The position numbers and the translations under genes are program-made. From Zanthoxylum bungeanum (taxonomy: Eukaryota; Streptophyta; Magnoliopsida; Sapindales; Rutaceae): 64,000 nucleotides of DNA. Location: assembly GCA_019454045.1 (NCBI GenBank), contig SKCR01029065.1:58576-122575 (forward strand), written 5' to 3'. Positions 11,071 to 22,389 of the stretch are shown one piece after another; positions within the stretch are counted from its first letter, which is position 1, and every line of letters starts with the position of its first letter. The notes beneath the pieces are model-generated. The model did no database searches, was not told the origin of the DNA, and saw only the letters and a program-made list of their open reading frames with translations.

Positions 11071-11858
11071 AACCCTTCACTGAAAAGAGCCTAAGTCGTA
11101 CCCTTATGAGCTCATATAAAAATCCCATAGTTGATTATCCTATAAGAGCCTCATTATTGCATATGATTGGGCCATAGCTCTTTGAATCTATTTAATCTCT
11201 TTACCGTGGAACAAGGTACTTGTTGGGCCTTTTCACTGGAACGAGTTCGTGTCCATGATAATTTGATTGAATGCTTTGAAATTTCAATAGGCCAGCTTGA
11301 ATGACAACCTTGTTGGGCCTAAGGTATTTAGTTACGATCCAAATATGCCAAGGCATGGGTCTAATACTTAAATTGGCTTTCATTTAGAAAAATATACATC
11401 ATGTCTTGGACCGTTTTGAAATTCCTAATTATTTGATGGCCCATCCCCAATAACCATGATTATAAGGGTCCAATTCAACATTTTTAAATAATGGCACGAT
11501 CCCCATATTAGGCTTAATAGTTTTATAAATGGGCAGTCTTTGTCTTTCAACAATGGAACAAAATCAAGATAGTCAAGGTTATCTTTAGCATATGAGAGAA
11601 CGAGTTTGTGTACCCTTTGTTGGTACATAAGCTAAGCCACACCTAGAGTAGAAATTGTCTTACCGCGTGTGTGGAGAAGATAAGTTTGGAAAGATGTATG
11701 GTACATTAACTAACCTTATATTTCATGCATCTCATACATACATACATACATGCATATATGCATCATACTAACACTTTTTTAAATAAAACCATCATAACGG
11801 CCCATTGGTTAGAGATGAGGGAAGACTAGTCATGAAACCGATAACTAGTAATACATAA

Positions 11859-12023
11859 ATGGACAACAGTGATGATTCTCATGTGGACCAATTAGAAACT
11901 AGTGTAAGTAAGATGGCAAAACAGCTGCAAACTGTGTTTCATGCTCTTGCCAATATGACAGCAATCCAAGCAGCACCTCAAGTAGGAAGGACCAAAGTTA
12001 GTGAGAGGAGACATGAGGAATAA
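11859..12023 (+). pseudogene. Short open frame, possible N-terminus of Tat-type gag
   Basis: A 54-codon frame starts MDNSDDSHVDQLETSVSKMA and has a heptad-like, Leu/Met-rich stretch before a TAA. It lies just before the Copia-1 insertion. The Tat gag resumes at 16136 in the same orientation, so this is probably the broken start of that gag. I do not recognise it independently, and it could be a chance frame. Confidence 0.35.
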
Positions 12024-12032
12024 GAGAGATCG

Positions 12033-14107
12033 GGTAAAGTATTAAAACATCACGGTTTGACCATGATGAAAATGCTTAAGCAATAAGTTTCTAAAATACT
12101 TGAAAGAGTATAGTATTCTTTCAATGAGGACTCCTCCCGGAACATGTCAATTTGACAGTGTGTCCGAACGGAGAAATCGAATTTTGTTGGACATGATAAG
12201 GTTAATCATGAGTCGCTCTGAGCTACCATTTCCTTCAACAGATAAGCATTAACAGTGCAATACTTATTTTGAATAAGGTTCCATGAAAATCTGTTAGACA
12301 GAATTCATATTAGATATGAACAGGAAAGAAACCGGGTTTTCTCATTCCTGAAGATTGGGGTATGTTGGGCATTTGTTTGGATGATACCAAACCAGAACCC
12401 AAATTGGATAAGTGTCTAATTGTAGGTTATCCTAGGGAAACCAAAGTACAGTACTTATACATCTCACAAGAGAACAATGTCATTGTTGCTCGCCATGTGG
12501 TTTTCCTAAGAGGAATACCGATATGAAGTAGTAAGTGGGAGGATAGTAAAACTCGATTGAAATCGGAGTAATACTATTATAGGCACTGAGTCCTTAATGG
12601 AACACGAACAATTCATCAAAAATGAAACTGTACTATTAATTTTCGAATACATAAGAACCGCGTAGGTCAGAGAGAGTCAGAAAATAACCTGGGGTATGGG
12701 TTTCTGATCTCATCTCATAAATATGTCAATCTTATTGGGGAATACCAACCGACTGCGTATGAGGAAATGATACAAGGTATCGACTCCCTATTATGGCAAA
12801 GTGCCATGATGTCCGAAATGGATTCCATTTATATCAACTATGTTTGGATACTAGTTGTTGTACCGTAAGATATTGTGTCTGTTGGCACTATATAAGTCTT
12901 CAAGGAAGACATACATGGAAGGCAACATACCAACGTACTAAGCTAGGCATGTAGCAGAAAGGTATCGTTATCAACATTGTGTTGATAACAACGAAACCTT
13001 TTACTTGTTGCCACGATAAATCCATCTGGATAATGTTTGCTGATGCTGCAGGTTTCATTTATGAAATATGGCAGCTAAACAGGAAAATCGCTTTCCTGAA
13101 AAGGAAACCTTTTGGAGGATGTTTACAACATCCTGACGGTTTTGTCGTATCAAAACTAGCAAATAAGGTTTGCAGGTTATATGATCCATGTTTGGATTGA
13201 AGTAAGCATTAGGTTCTTGGAATTATCATTTTGATGTAATCATAATCGTTTATGATTTAATTCAAAACGAAATGATTCTTGTGTATATAAGGAGGTTAGT
13301 GGGAGCGCACTGATAGTGGCTGTCCTATAAAATTAATGACATATGTCATTTCTTGGAAATGATATTCCCATAAAATAATTGGTGAAAGCTTGGCTTTTGA
13401 GAAAATTCTCCGTAGAATTCTTGGGAGAAACAACTTTTATTTTAGGAATAAAGATCTACTGGGATAGATTTAAAGTTGTTAACACTCTCCGAGAACTCGT
13501 ACATTGAAAAATGTACGTAACCTGATGTCTCATACGCTTTGAGCATATGAATTCACAAACAGGACAATCCAGGTGATAGTCACTGGATTGATGTTAAGAA
13601 CATCTGTTAGTATCTTAGAGAACTAAGGATATTGTCTTAAACTATTGAGAATGAGAACTTGAAGTGACTGGGATCACTGCTGTAAGTTTCCTAACCAATA
13701 AAAACAACAGTACTATACAGTTTGAATTACGGAACAGTGAGCTGGAAATCTTCCAAGCAAGATACTGTTACCGAATAAACAACAAATACGGGTAATTATT
13801 GCAGCTGAGGCAGCAATAGAAGCCATATGGGTCATTAACAAATCTAATTAGATTAGATATAATTTTGTTAGTAGCTGAGCTAGGCTATAGCGCAGGCTAA
13901 AGAATTAATGGTCTCATCAACGATCCAGATACATACTTCGACTATTCATCTGATTCGTTCGGATCATACATTATAGCGATGTGATGATCGAATAAATCAC
14001 ATCAGATGATTATCATGCAAATCCGCTGACGAAAGCCTTTCCTCAGCAGTTTGAGCGAACCGTACATAGTTCGGGTGTAAGACACTCGAGTGACTGGATA
14101 TAGGCCA
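12033..14107 (+). pseudogene. Copia integrase/RT/RNase H remnant
   Basis: Fragments of a Tork-type copia polyprotein can be read in changing frames: VSERRNRILLDM at about 12158, the DNA of the integrase-RT spacer at about 12300-12700, VWFPKRNTD-like text, LLWQSAMMSEMDS at about 12788-12830, and KPFGGCLQHPDGFVVSKLAN at about 13106-13155, which matches QQPDGFIVSRLAN of the better copy at 39042-39392. RNase H-like remnants are at about 13690-13950 (AAEAAIEA). Many stops and indels make it a clear pseudogene. Confidence 0.65.
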
Positions 14108-14117
14108 AGTGGGAGAT

Positions 14118-16135
14118 TGTTGGACAGTTATGACCCATAGCGTCACTATTTGTACAAATCATGGTGTTGTTGTACAAATTAACTATGTGACAAATGAGAT
14201 TTCTCTCTTATCATTTGTGATTAGATCACCTAGATGTAAAAATGATAGGAGGTCCCTATGATTAGTTCCTAGATTGAGATGATATGAGACAGTATCAGTC
14301 TACGAAGGATTAATCATTAAATATCCCTAGTCAGAGTACTATTGAGATTGGACATCGATAATGCATAAAAGACTCGTATTACACTTGTGGGCGTTGTGAG
14401 GGCACAATAGCATAGTTCTCATATATTTGGGTATAGGATACTCATGCAAGTGTGATATGAGGTTGTGTTTACCGATGGTACGGCAAACAGCTTCGCTCTG
14501 GATAGACCCATCGGAATTCCATTGGTAGTATGACTATGTGTCTATGGAAGTCCGAAATCAGGGTAGGTGTATTTGGTCTTAACCTGAGATTTGCACCGCT
14601 AATACTTGCGACAATCAATATGCTTTGGTTTTGGTCTTCCAGGGCTTTAACAGGTTTTGTGTACGCCTCTACTGGGTATATTGAGAATCGTATTGTATTG
14701 GATGTGATGTCAAGAAGGGAGTATCACTCCAGTCATAGTAGAGATGATTTCACGTAGGATACGGTACTAGTACTCTTATATGCTGCAGCTATCGGGATAT
14801 CATGACTAGGTCATGTATATCCGATTATAGAGACTAGTTACCAGACATCTGACATGTGCTTCATACGGGGCAGACACAATTCCAGCCTCAGGCCTAGCAC
14901 GTGACCATCCGATACTGGATCGACATACACGATACTACGTATACTACGCCTGATATAGATCCCTTATTCCTGTAAGCATATTTCTGGAGAATTGGGTAAG
15001 CATGGCGCTTTGCTAGAAGCCAACCTTATCTTGTAAATCGGTAAAACGTAGTACTAGGTACGTACGTATTCGGATAGTCCGATAACCGTATTTACTGCCA
15101 ACATATCTGGGGATCTCATGGGTTACTTCCCGAAGATTCACCGATGACGTATGACTCGTACTTTAATTAATCTGGGATTAATTAGATGATATTTTATCTA
15201 GGATAAAATATCATTTAAAGAGATAGGACGATTAATTTGGAATTAATCGGTAAATTAATATATTCGATATATTAAACGAAATTGGATTTCGTCGCGGAAT
15301 TAAAATCAGATTTTAATTCGGGCGAACGAATTAATTTAGAATTAATTCGTTAGCGACGTGAATAGTAATTATAATTAGCATGATTATTTAATTAAATTAT
15401 ATTTAATTAAATACAACAGAAAATTCGTTAATTTGGAATTAGCGAACCGAGCCCGAGATTATTTGTGAGCGCAATCGCATTTCTAATTCGAGTGCGGCAC
15501 GCAAGTCACTTCAAGCGTCAAATCACAAGTCACATCTTGCGTCACATCATTCGTCAATCAAGTGATGGATGTCTTTCACTTTGAGTGATTGACACCAATC
15601 ACTATTCATGAGTGATGTGACTTGATGTATGTTGATTGAAATGGTTGGCATAAATCATTTGATTTTTTGAAAGCAAATAAAGGATAAATTAATTTTATAA
15701 ATTAAGAAGTGTATTAGATACAATTTTGGCAACAACCAAACCATTCTCTCCTACCTTATCTCTTCTCTCTTTCACGCCCACAAGGGGCAGTTTTCTTCTT
15801 CTTGTTTCAGCTTACTGCCGTGAGCATGGAGAAGGAAATAAGTGATTTTGTTGCAAAATCAAGGTGGTAGCACACATCTGGAGTCGTCCGTAGGTGATAA
15901 GGAAACTCACCTGGAATGACCAAACAAAGCTTGGAGCTTCATGGATCATGCAAATAGCCGAAAATGGAGGACAAAAATCTGCTCACTACCGAGCACTCTA
16001 GGATGGAGAAGAAGAATTTTTTTTGTCCACCGCATCGCTCAACCAATCGATGTAAGTATTCTGCAACTTCCTCGATTGTATTCACATGTGTTTCTATGCT
16101 TTAATCGATCCTCGGGACTTAGAGTTTTCCCAACA
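14118..16135 (+). mobile_element. 3' LTR of Copia-1 copy b
   Basis: The 2018-bp segment begins TGTTGGACAGTTATGACCCA right after the polypurine tract and ends TTTTCCCAACA. It is the inverse of 356-2463 and 44301-46230, including the CCATAGCGTCACTATTTG start and the hairpin array (here about 15165-15350). The small open frames at 14530-14757 and 15941-16144 lie in the LTR and are not genes. Confidence 0.8.
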
Positions 16136-16162
16136 GGGGGCTGACATCCCCACTTTAGATGA

Positions 16163-17098
16163 TGATATGGCTGAATATACGGTAGGTAGAATGGTTGGGT
16201 CTCAAGTAAAATTATAGAAGCTTCGGGATCAGGTAGAATCAGTTACCCACAAGGTGAGGGTGAACATGACGATTTGCTAGATTATGAGGCAATGACATTT
16301 GAAGAACAATTGCTAGCTCAGTTCAAGATGCCAGATATGACCAAGTTCAATGAGAATGGGGATCCAAGGGTCCATCTCCGTCAGTATGTCTCAGTGATGA
16401 GTTCAGCGGGTTTATCAAAGCGTCAAGTTCAGAAAATATTTGGGATGTCACTTGAGGGGGCGCCGGTAGTGTGGTATCATAGCCTTGAGAGGAAGGTCAA
16501 GGAAGATTAGAGAGAATTGGCAGATGCATTTCTGAAACAGTATGTTACAGACTTGGAGATTGATTTTTCACTCCATGATTTGGAAAACACTAAGCAGAAG
16601 CCGGAGGAAAGCTTCAAGAAGTATGTAGACCACTAGAGGAGCCAGCTCCTAAAGATGCAGACTCGGCCCTCAGAGAATGACCAAATCAAGATGATAATCA
16701 AGGGCACCAAGCCCTCCATCTATGGAAAACTAAGAAGAATAACCTCCATGATTAATGACTTTCGACAGCTAAGGGAAACTGTCATGGATATTGAGGAAGA
16801 AGAGGCAGAGAATATAAAGTTCTATAGCTTGAACAGGAGGCCCATTGGGGGAACTTCAGGTACCAAGCTCGTTTCTGCTGAGATTGCTGCCTTTCGAAAC
16901 TGGCGATTCTCCAACCTGGGTAGACCATTGTCTAAGGTGCTGGAGAGATTGAAGAGACATGGACTATTGAAACCCTTAGAAACCAAACCACTTCCACACC
17001 CTCCACCACCACATCTTAACCTGAACCAATATTGCCACTTCCACCAACAGAAATGCCATGACACTGACATCTATATCCGCCTCTGCCATGAAATCTAA
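16163..17098 (+). pseudogene. Tat-type gag remnant
   Basis: Broken frames read MLDYEAMTFEEQLLAQFKMP, VHLRQYVSVMSSAGLSKRQV, GAPVVWYHSLE, AFLKQYVTDLEIDFSLHDLE and KPEESFKKYVD, then DFRQLRETVMDIEEEE. This is the retrotransposon gag fold (P.DP..HL..Y, A..WY..L, and a K..ESF..Y motif). In-frame TAGs are at 16508-16510 and at about 16634. No CCHC knuckle was found, which is common in Tat gags. Confidence 0.7.
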
Positions 17099-17639
17099 GA
17101 CCTTATAGACTCCAAAAAGATACCCGACCCTGAAACAGAATGTCCCAACACACACCAAAACCCCTTACCAAATTACCACTCTGTCCCGCCACCTACCTAT
17201 ATGATAAACTCTGGCCTACCCGAAAGCCTTGTCCTCAAATCCTTTGACCACCAAGCCTTTTGCCTTGGGATTTGGGATAGCAACAGCGAAGATGAAAAAG
17301 AAAAAGGGAATAATTTCTGGGAAGACTTCTCCAGTAGTGATGAAGATGTGGTAAGAGGAATGACACGCAGCAGGCGTTTCTACAGTGATACGGCTGAGAA
17401 GGGTAAAGAGGTGTTGACAGAAGGGAGAGAAGTGATAGAAAATGGGGACAATACTGAAGGGGATACAGTGCTGCGCCAGTTGAAAAAGACTCTGGCACAA
17501 GTCAACATCTGGGAATTGTTTGTGTTCGTCACAGGAGCATAGGCGTGCTATGGTTGAAGCCCTGAGCAAGATAGTAATGCCAGAGGATGCTAATCCGACA
17601 ATGTTTGTGGGATCAGTACAGAAGGAAGTTTTGCAGACA

Positions 17640-18340
17640 ATAACCTTCTCTGAGGAAGAAATATAACAAGCCACTATTTATCAGAGCTGAAGTAAGGGGC
17701 AAGAGGACATCTTGTGTGATGGTGGATGATGGCTCGTCCATCAATGTATGGCCATTGAAGATATGAAGGCAACAGATTTGGATCCCTCCAGTAGACTATC
17801 AAGGCTTATGGTGATAGTAAGCTAGGAGTTGAGGGAACTTTCACTGTAATAATTAATGTGGGCCCAGTTGAAGATGAAGTTGAGTTCATAGTTCTGGACA
17901 TCCCAGCCACTTTCGCTTTGTTATTGGGAAGGTTGTGGTTTCATAAGCTTGGGGGCGTGCCCTCCACTCTGCATCAGATGATTGAGTTCCCGTGTGGGGG
18001 AGAGATTGTCATTATCCGAGCTGAGGTGGACAATGTTCTGGCTGCTTTGGAAATACAAATTTTCACGAGGTTCCAAGTGTCGGCAACTTTTGAGGAATTG
18101 GTGGATCCTAAGATGGCTAGGATCATGGAAAAAATGAAGTTCGAATCGGGTGAAGGTTTAAACTTGCCAAACTTCAGAGGACAGACTACTCGGAGGGGTT
18201 TGGGATATAAGTCTGATGGGGAAAAGTCGAAGATTAAAAAGAAAAGGCTGAAGCTGATGGATTACTTTTTAAAGGCCTCGGGGTACCAAGGAGAGCCAGA
18301 ACCAGTAGAAGTTAACGGGATTGTGATACCCCGGATTTGA
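17640..18340 (+). pseudogene. Tat-type aspartic protease remnant
   Basis: FIRAEVRGKRTSCVMVDDGSSINVWPL at about 17685-17755 contains DDGSS, a change from the D-T/S-G-S catalytic core of retropepsins. It is followed after a frameshift by an open segment (17858-18340) with EFIVLDIPATFALLLGRLWF. The LLLGR.W motif is the retropepsin flap/ILGR-like region, so the order fits gag-pro. Stop codons and a shift at about 17755-17850 break it. The region 17099-17640 is a low-similarity linker with a charged, Ser/Asp-rich open frame (17201-17542). Confidence 0.6.
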
Positions 18341-18374
18341 GATTTTCCAAGATATACTGAGTAAGGAGCCGCTG

Positions 18375-20094
18375 ATGGAAGAAGTTGTGAAAAAAGAAGA
18401 AGAGAAATGGGAAGAAGAACTGATGAAGTTAGAGAGCCTGACTCTCGAGGAGAATAAGGAGGCTGGGAAAAACCTGGTTGCGGAGGATGAAGTGTCTGTA
18501 GATGAAGATATTTATCTTCCTGATTTATTTGAGTGTACTCCCGCATTTGCTAGTAATAAAGACAATCATTTTACTTACTTGCCTGAGTCTCTTCCTTTTA
18601 ATTTGCATAACTCGAGTATATTTGATACCAGCTCCACCAAAGCGAATGCATTTAACCTTGGCACACCTAAGAGTCCTAAGGAAATTCTGATTGCAAGTGA
18701 GGTTACCGTTGAAGAGCTGGAGAAATTAGAAGAAGTATTGGTCAGATATGCCAAAGTGTTTGTTTGGTCTTATGAAGACATGTCTGGAGTAGACAGAAGC
18801 ATCGCCCAGCACACAATACCAACTTATCAGAACATGAGGCCAGTGAAACAGAAACTCCGACGGATGAAACCTGAGTGGGCCGAGAAAGTCAGAGAGGAAG
18901 TTAAGAAACAGATAGATGTGGGGTTCCTGGAAGTAGTGAAGTATCCTGAGTGGTTGGCAAATATTGTGACGGTGCCGAATAAAGACGGGAAGGTCAGAAT
19001 GTGTGTGGATTACAGAGATCTTAACAAGACTTGCCCGAAAGATGATTTTCCTCTACCATATATAGACATACTGGTTGATAGTGTGGCTTTATCTGCTATG
19101 CATTCGTTTGCAGATGGGTTATCAGGATACAATCAGGTTCTTATGGCTGAAGAAGACAAACACAAAACTGCCTTTGTAACTGAGTGGGGCACTTACTGTT
19201 ATAAGATAATGCCATTTGGGCTCAAAAATACGGGAGCTACTTATCAACGGATGGCCACTACACTATTCCATAACTTGATGCACAAAGAGATTGAAGTATA
19301 TGTGGATGATATGATTGTGAAATCAGAGACAAGATTTGGGCATGTAGAAGCACTGGAGGAATTCCTTCAGAGGGTTGATAAGTACAACTTGCGACTGAAT
19401 CCCAAGAAATGTGTGTTTGGGGTAACATCAGGAATATTGTTGGGACATACAGTAGGAATGGGAGGAATAGAAGTAGACCTTGGGAAGATCAAGGTGATTA
19501 CTGAGAGGCTAGCATCGAAGACAGAAAAAGAAGTTAGAGCATTCATTGGGAAGAACCAGTACATTAGTCGGTTCATTTCAAAATTAAAGTCAGTATGTGA
19601 GCCTATCTTCAAATTGTTGAGAAAAGATCAGCCAGTGAAATGGAATGAGCAATGTCAATCAGCCTTCGACAAGATCATAGAATACTTGGTAAAGCCTTCT
19701 GTATTGAAACCTCCGAGACCAGGCAGACCCTTGATATTGTATTTGGCCAGAGAATCAGAAGCATTATGGGCAATGATGGTACAGACAGATGAGACAGGGT
19801 TAGAGCATGCAGTCTACTATCTCAGTAAGAAGATGCTCCCGATGAGGCTCGCTATCAAGAAGTAGAGAAGATCTGTCTAGTAGTGGTATGAGCGTCCAGA
19901 AAACTGTGGCATTACTTCCAGTCTTACAAGATCCAGGTAGTGGCAAAAGAAAATCCTTTGAAGTATCTGCATTCAGTGCCTTCGCTAGTGGGGAAGTTGG
20001 GCAGATGGTTAGTATTGCTGACAGAGTTTGATATTGAGTACCTCACCTCCAAAGTAATCAAAGGGCGAGCCGTAGCAGAGTTCCTGGCATTGTA
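18375..20094 (+). pseudogene. Tat-type reverse transcriptase and first RNase H
   Basis: A 496-codon open frame (18375-19865) holds a charged N-terminal linker, then FVWSYEDMSGVDRSIAQHTI, MCVDYRDLNK, PFGLKNTGATYQR and the catalytic YVDDM at 19299-19313, followed by LNPKKCVFGV. The RT core looks intact. TAG at 19864-19866 interrupts the RNase H/connection part, whose reading continues as ICLVVVWASRKLWHYFQSYK and FDIEYLTSK to TAA at about 20093. The motifs match Tat/Ogre RT rather than chromovirus RT. Confidence 0.85.
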
Positions 20095-20170
20095 ACCTAT
20101 TGAAGGGGATCAGTACAAGTTTGAATTCCCAGATGAAGAGATCCAAGCAATAACAGTTCAAGGGTGGAAG

Positions 20171-20497
20171 ATGTACTTTGACGGAGCAGTAAATTATAAA
20201 GGGGCCGGGATCGGGATCGGGATAGTGACCCCCGAAGGAGAAACATTACCTTTGGCCAAGAGGTTGACATTCGGAGGGACAAACAACATGGCTGAGTATG
20301 AATCATGTGCTTTTGGGTTAACTGCACTGATAGCTTTGAAGGCTGAGAGCGTGAAGGTCTACGGAGATTCGATGTTGGTAATCCGACATATGCAGAGAGA
20401 ATGGGAATTGAAGGAAGAACGGTTGAGACATTACCTTTTTTACCTCAGAAAGTTGGCACAGGCTATCCCCGATTGTAAGTTTCAGCACTTTCCGTAA
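20171..20497 (+). pseudogene. Second, archaeal-type RNase H domain of Tat element
   Basis: The segment MYFDGAVNYKGAGIGIGIV, then NNMAEYESCAFGL and VYGDSMLVIRHM supplies the D, E and D positions of RNase H. It sits between the first RNase H and integrase, the arrangement that marks plant Tat elements. TAA at 20496-20498 ends the frame early relative to the expected continuation into integrase at 20510. Confidence 0.8.
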
Positions 20498-20509
20498 GAA
20501 GAGAATCAG

Positions 20510-21898
20510 ATGGAAGATGCATTGGCTACACTTGCAGCGACTTGGGAAAATCCAGACAAGTTAGTGATGAGACCGTTGGTACTGACAACAGTAAACAGAC
20601 CCGTTTATGAAATAGAAAGAGTTCTGGAAGTGGAGATCGATGATGGTAAACCTTGGTATCATGACATTCAGAGGTATTTGGAACACGGGAAACTCCCGGA
20701 GGGAGTAGGCAGAAAAGAAAAGATAGCTATACAGAAGTTAGCTTCTCAGTGTGTGATTTTGAAAGGGGAACTGTACAAGAGGCAAGCAAATGGTATTCAG
20801 CTGAAGTGTTTGAGAAAAGAAGAGGCTCAGAAGATAATGGAAGAAATACATGTCGGGGTATGTGGTCCGCACATAAACTGGTTGAATCTGTCCCGTAAGG
20901 TTGTAAGACAAGGTTTTTACTGGTCGCCAATAGAGACAGACTGCTCGAAGATGGTAAAGTACTGTCATGATTGTCAAGAGCACGGTAACTTGAATCATTT
21001 GCCGTACAAAGAGTTGCATGGGTTGTCAAAGCCGTGGCCTTTCTCAGCATGGGGAATTGATATGATCGGAGAGATTGGACCAAATGCATTGAATAGGCAT
21101 CGCTTTATAGTAGTGGCAGTAGAATACTTCTCAAAGTGGGTGGAATCCGAATCATTCCACAATGTTACAACAAAGTAGATGGTGAAGTTTATAGCTCGAA
21201 ATCTCATTTGTCGGTATGGTATGCCGCACAATGTGGTTACAGATAACGGAGTTCAGTTTCAGGGAGAGACAAAGGCAATGCTACAGAAGTATGGGATTAG
21301 ACATCACAAGTCATCACCTTACAGGCCGCGGGCAAATAGGGCAGTTGAGGCAGACAACAAGATAATAAAGACAATATTGGCTAAAATGATAGAGAACTAC
21401 GGGGATTGGGCCGACAAACTACCGTATGCTTTGTGGGGGTACAGAACATCAGTGAGAACAGCAACATGCGCCACATCTTACTCTTTGGTCTATGGAATGG
21501 AAGTTGTACTGCTAGTGGAAGTTGAGATACAATCCATGAGGGTATTAGCAGAGACAGAATTACCGGATTAATAATGGGCCTCGCAAAGATTTGAGCAGTT
21601 GGCATTACTCGATGAGAAGAGAATGAAGTCCTTGCGTCACATGTAGATTTATCAGAAAAGGCTGGGCCAAGCATTCAATAAGAAGGTGCGCCCTACTAAG
21701 ATCAGAAAGGGTGATTTGGTACTTAAGCAGACCATGCCGTCGACAACAGATCCGAGAGGAAAGTTCAGACCAAACTGGGAAGGACCTTACATAATGCAGA
21801 AAGTAATAGGAAATGGAGCAGTAAGACTGTCAGACTTGGAAGGAAATGAGTTCACCGAGCCGATCAATGTGGATAGATTGAAGCAGTACTTTACCTGA
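20510..21898 (+). pseudogene. Tat-type integrase, broken by stop codons
   Basis: Three open segments (20510-21178, 21179-21571, 21686-21898) follow the integrase order: an H/C zinc-binding region (ending CHDCQEHG at about 20960), the catalytic core with WGIDMIGEIG, TDNGVQF and the glutamate of AVEADNK, and a C-terminal domain with GDLVLKQT and WEGPYIM. TAG at 21176-21178 replaces the CAG (Gln) seen in the right copy, while TAA at 21572-21574 and TAG at 21644-21646 occur in both copies (33532-33534 and 33604-33606). The product would be nonfunctional. Confidence 0.85.
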
Positions 21899-22084
21899 GG
21901 GAGAGAGGACCAAGCAGTCACCAAGAGAATTGGCAGAAGACCTAACCCAACAGGATAGGAAACTCATTCATGCATGCATACACGTAACATATTTTGCACT
22001 CTTTTATATTTGTTTTGTATTCACATGTTTCGAAAAGAAAAGAGAAGCGGTAAATACGAGCTAATCAGAAGCAGCGACAGTACA

Positions 22085-22389
22085 GTATCAGTTTTTGGGG
22101 ATGAGTCCCAGGGGGCAAGGCCCAATCAGCATTGATATGAGATTCAGGGGTGAGGCCGCATCATCAGCATCCATATCGGATTTAGGATTGAGACCCACAT
22201 CTATATCAGCATCATCAGTATCACAGTTTTGGGATGCGTCCACGGTCGTGACCCATATCATCAGCAGTTTTTGGGGATGCGTCCCAGGGTCGTGAACCCT
22301 CATTATCAATGTTATCGGATGCATCCCGTGTCAAGGCCCCCATGATGTCGGTTGCAGTTATCGGAATTGCGTCCCAGGGTCCTTGGCCC
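22085..22389 (+). repeat. Minisatellite in the Tat 3' noncoding region (left copy)
   Basis: Imperfect units of roughly 40-50 bp are built on GGGGATGCGTCCCAGGGTC followed by GTGACCC or AAGGCCC and a CATCATCAGCA-like spacer. The array is cut by the copia insertion and continues at 31936-32060. The same array occurs at 34060-34440 in the right copy. The small open frames here are by-products of the repeats. Confidence 0.8.

Larger units (their letters stand above)
10253..12032 (+). mobile_element. 5' portion (LTR end and leader) of a Tat/Ogre-type gypsy element
   Basis: No coding gene is seen up to 11858. A motif at about 10707-10733 (TAAGGGACCATTCCGAACCC) is shared with the end of the Tat LTR at about 37428-37450, so this is probably the 3' end of the 5' LTR followed by the leader. 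The body continues at 16136 beyond the Copia-1 insertion. The region also holds a near-perfect palindrome (10758-10840), a 25-bp direct repeat pair, and a CATA microsatellite at 11735-11752. Exact LTR limits cannot be set because the Athila-like element truncates the left side. Confidence 0.5.
12033..16135 (+). mobile_element. Degenerate Copia-1 element (copy b), 5' half missing
   Basis: It starts abruptly within integrase sequence and runs through RT and RNase H remnants, a polypurine tract (AAGTGGGAGA at 14108-14117) and a 3' LTR ending CAACA at 16135. There is no 5' LTR, gag or protease, so a deletion removed the left half, and the left junction with Tat leader sequence at about 12033 is not a normal insertion edge. 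The same family occurs at 356-2463 and 37600-46230. Confidence 0.75.
16136..22389 (+). mobile_element. Tat/Ogre-type Ty3-gypsy element, left copy (body)
   Basis: In order it carries gag, aspartic protease, RT with RNase H, a second archaeal-type RNase H, a zinc-finger integrase, and a repeat-rich 3' noncoding region. The dual RNase H is the hallmark of the Tat lineage. The coding region is broken by at least six in-frame stops. It is cut on the left by Copia-1 (to 16135) and on the right by the Angela-type copia (from 22390), after which it resumes at 31936. It shares nonsense codons with the truncated copy at 32986-33858. Confidence 0.85.

Noticed and set aside
12979..13200. 73-codon frame that looked like a small gene
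   Set aside because: Its middle reads as copia RT (QHPDGFVVSKLAN) and the frame is a piece of the degenerate Copia-1 pol.
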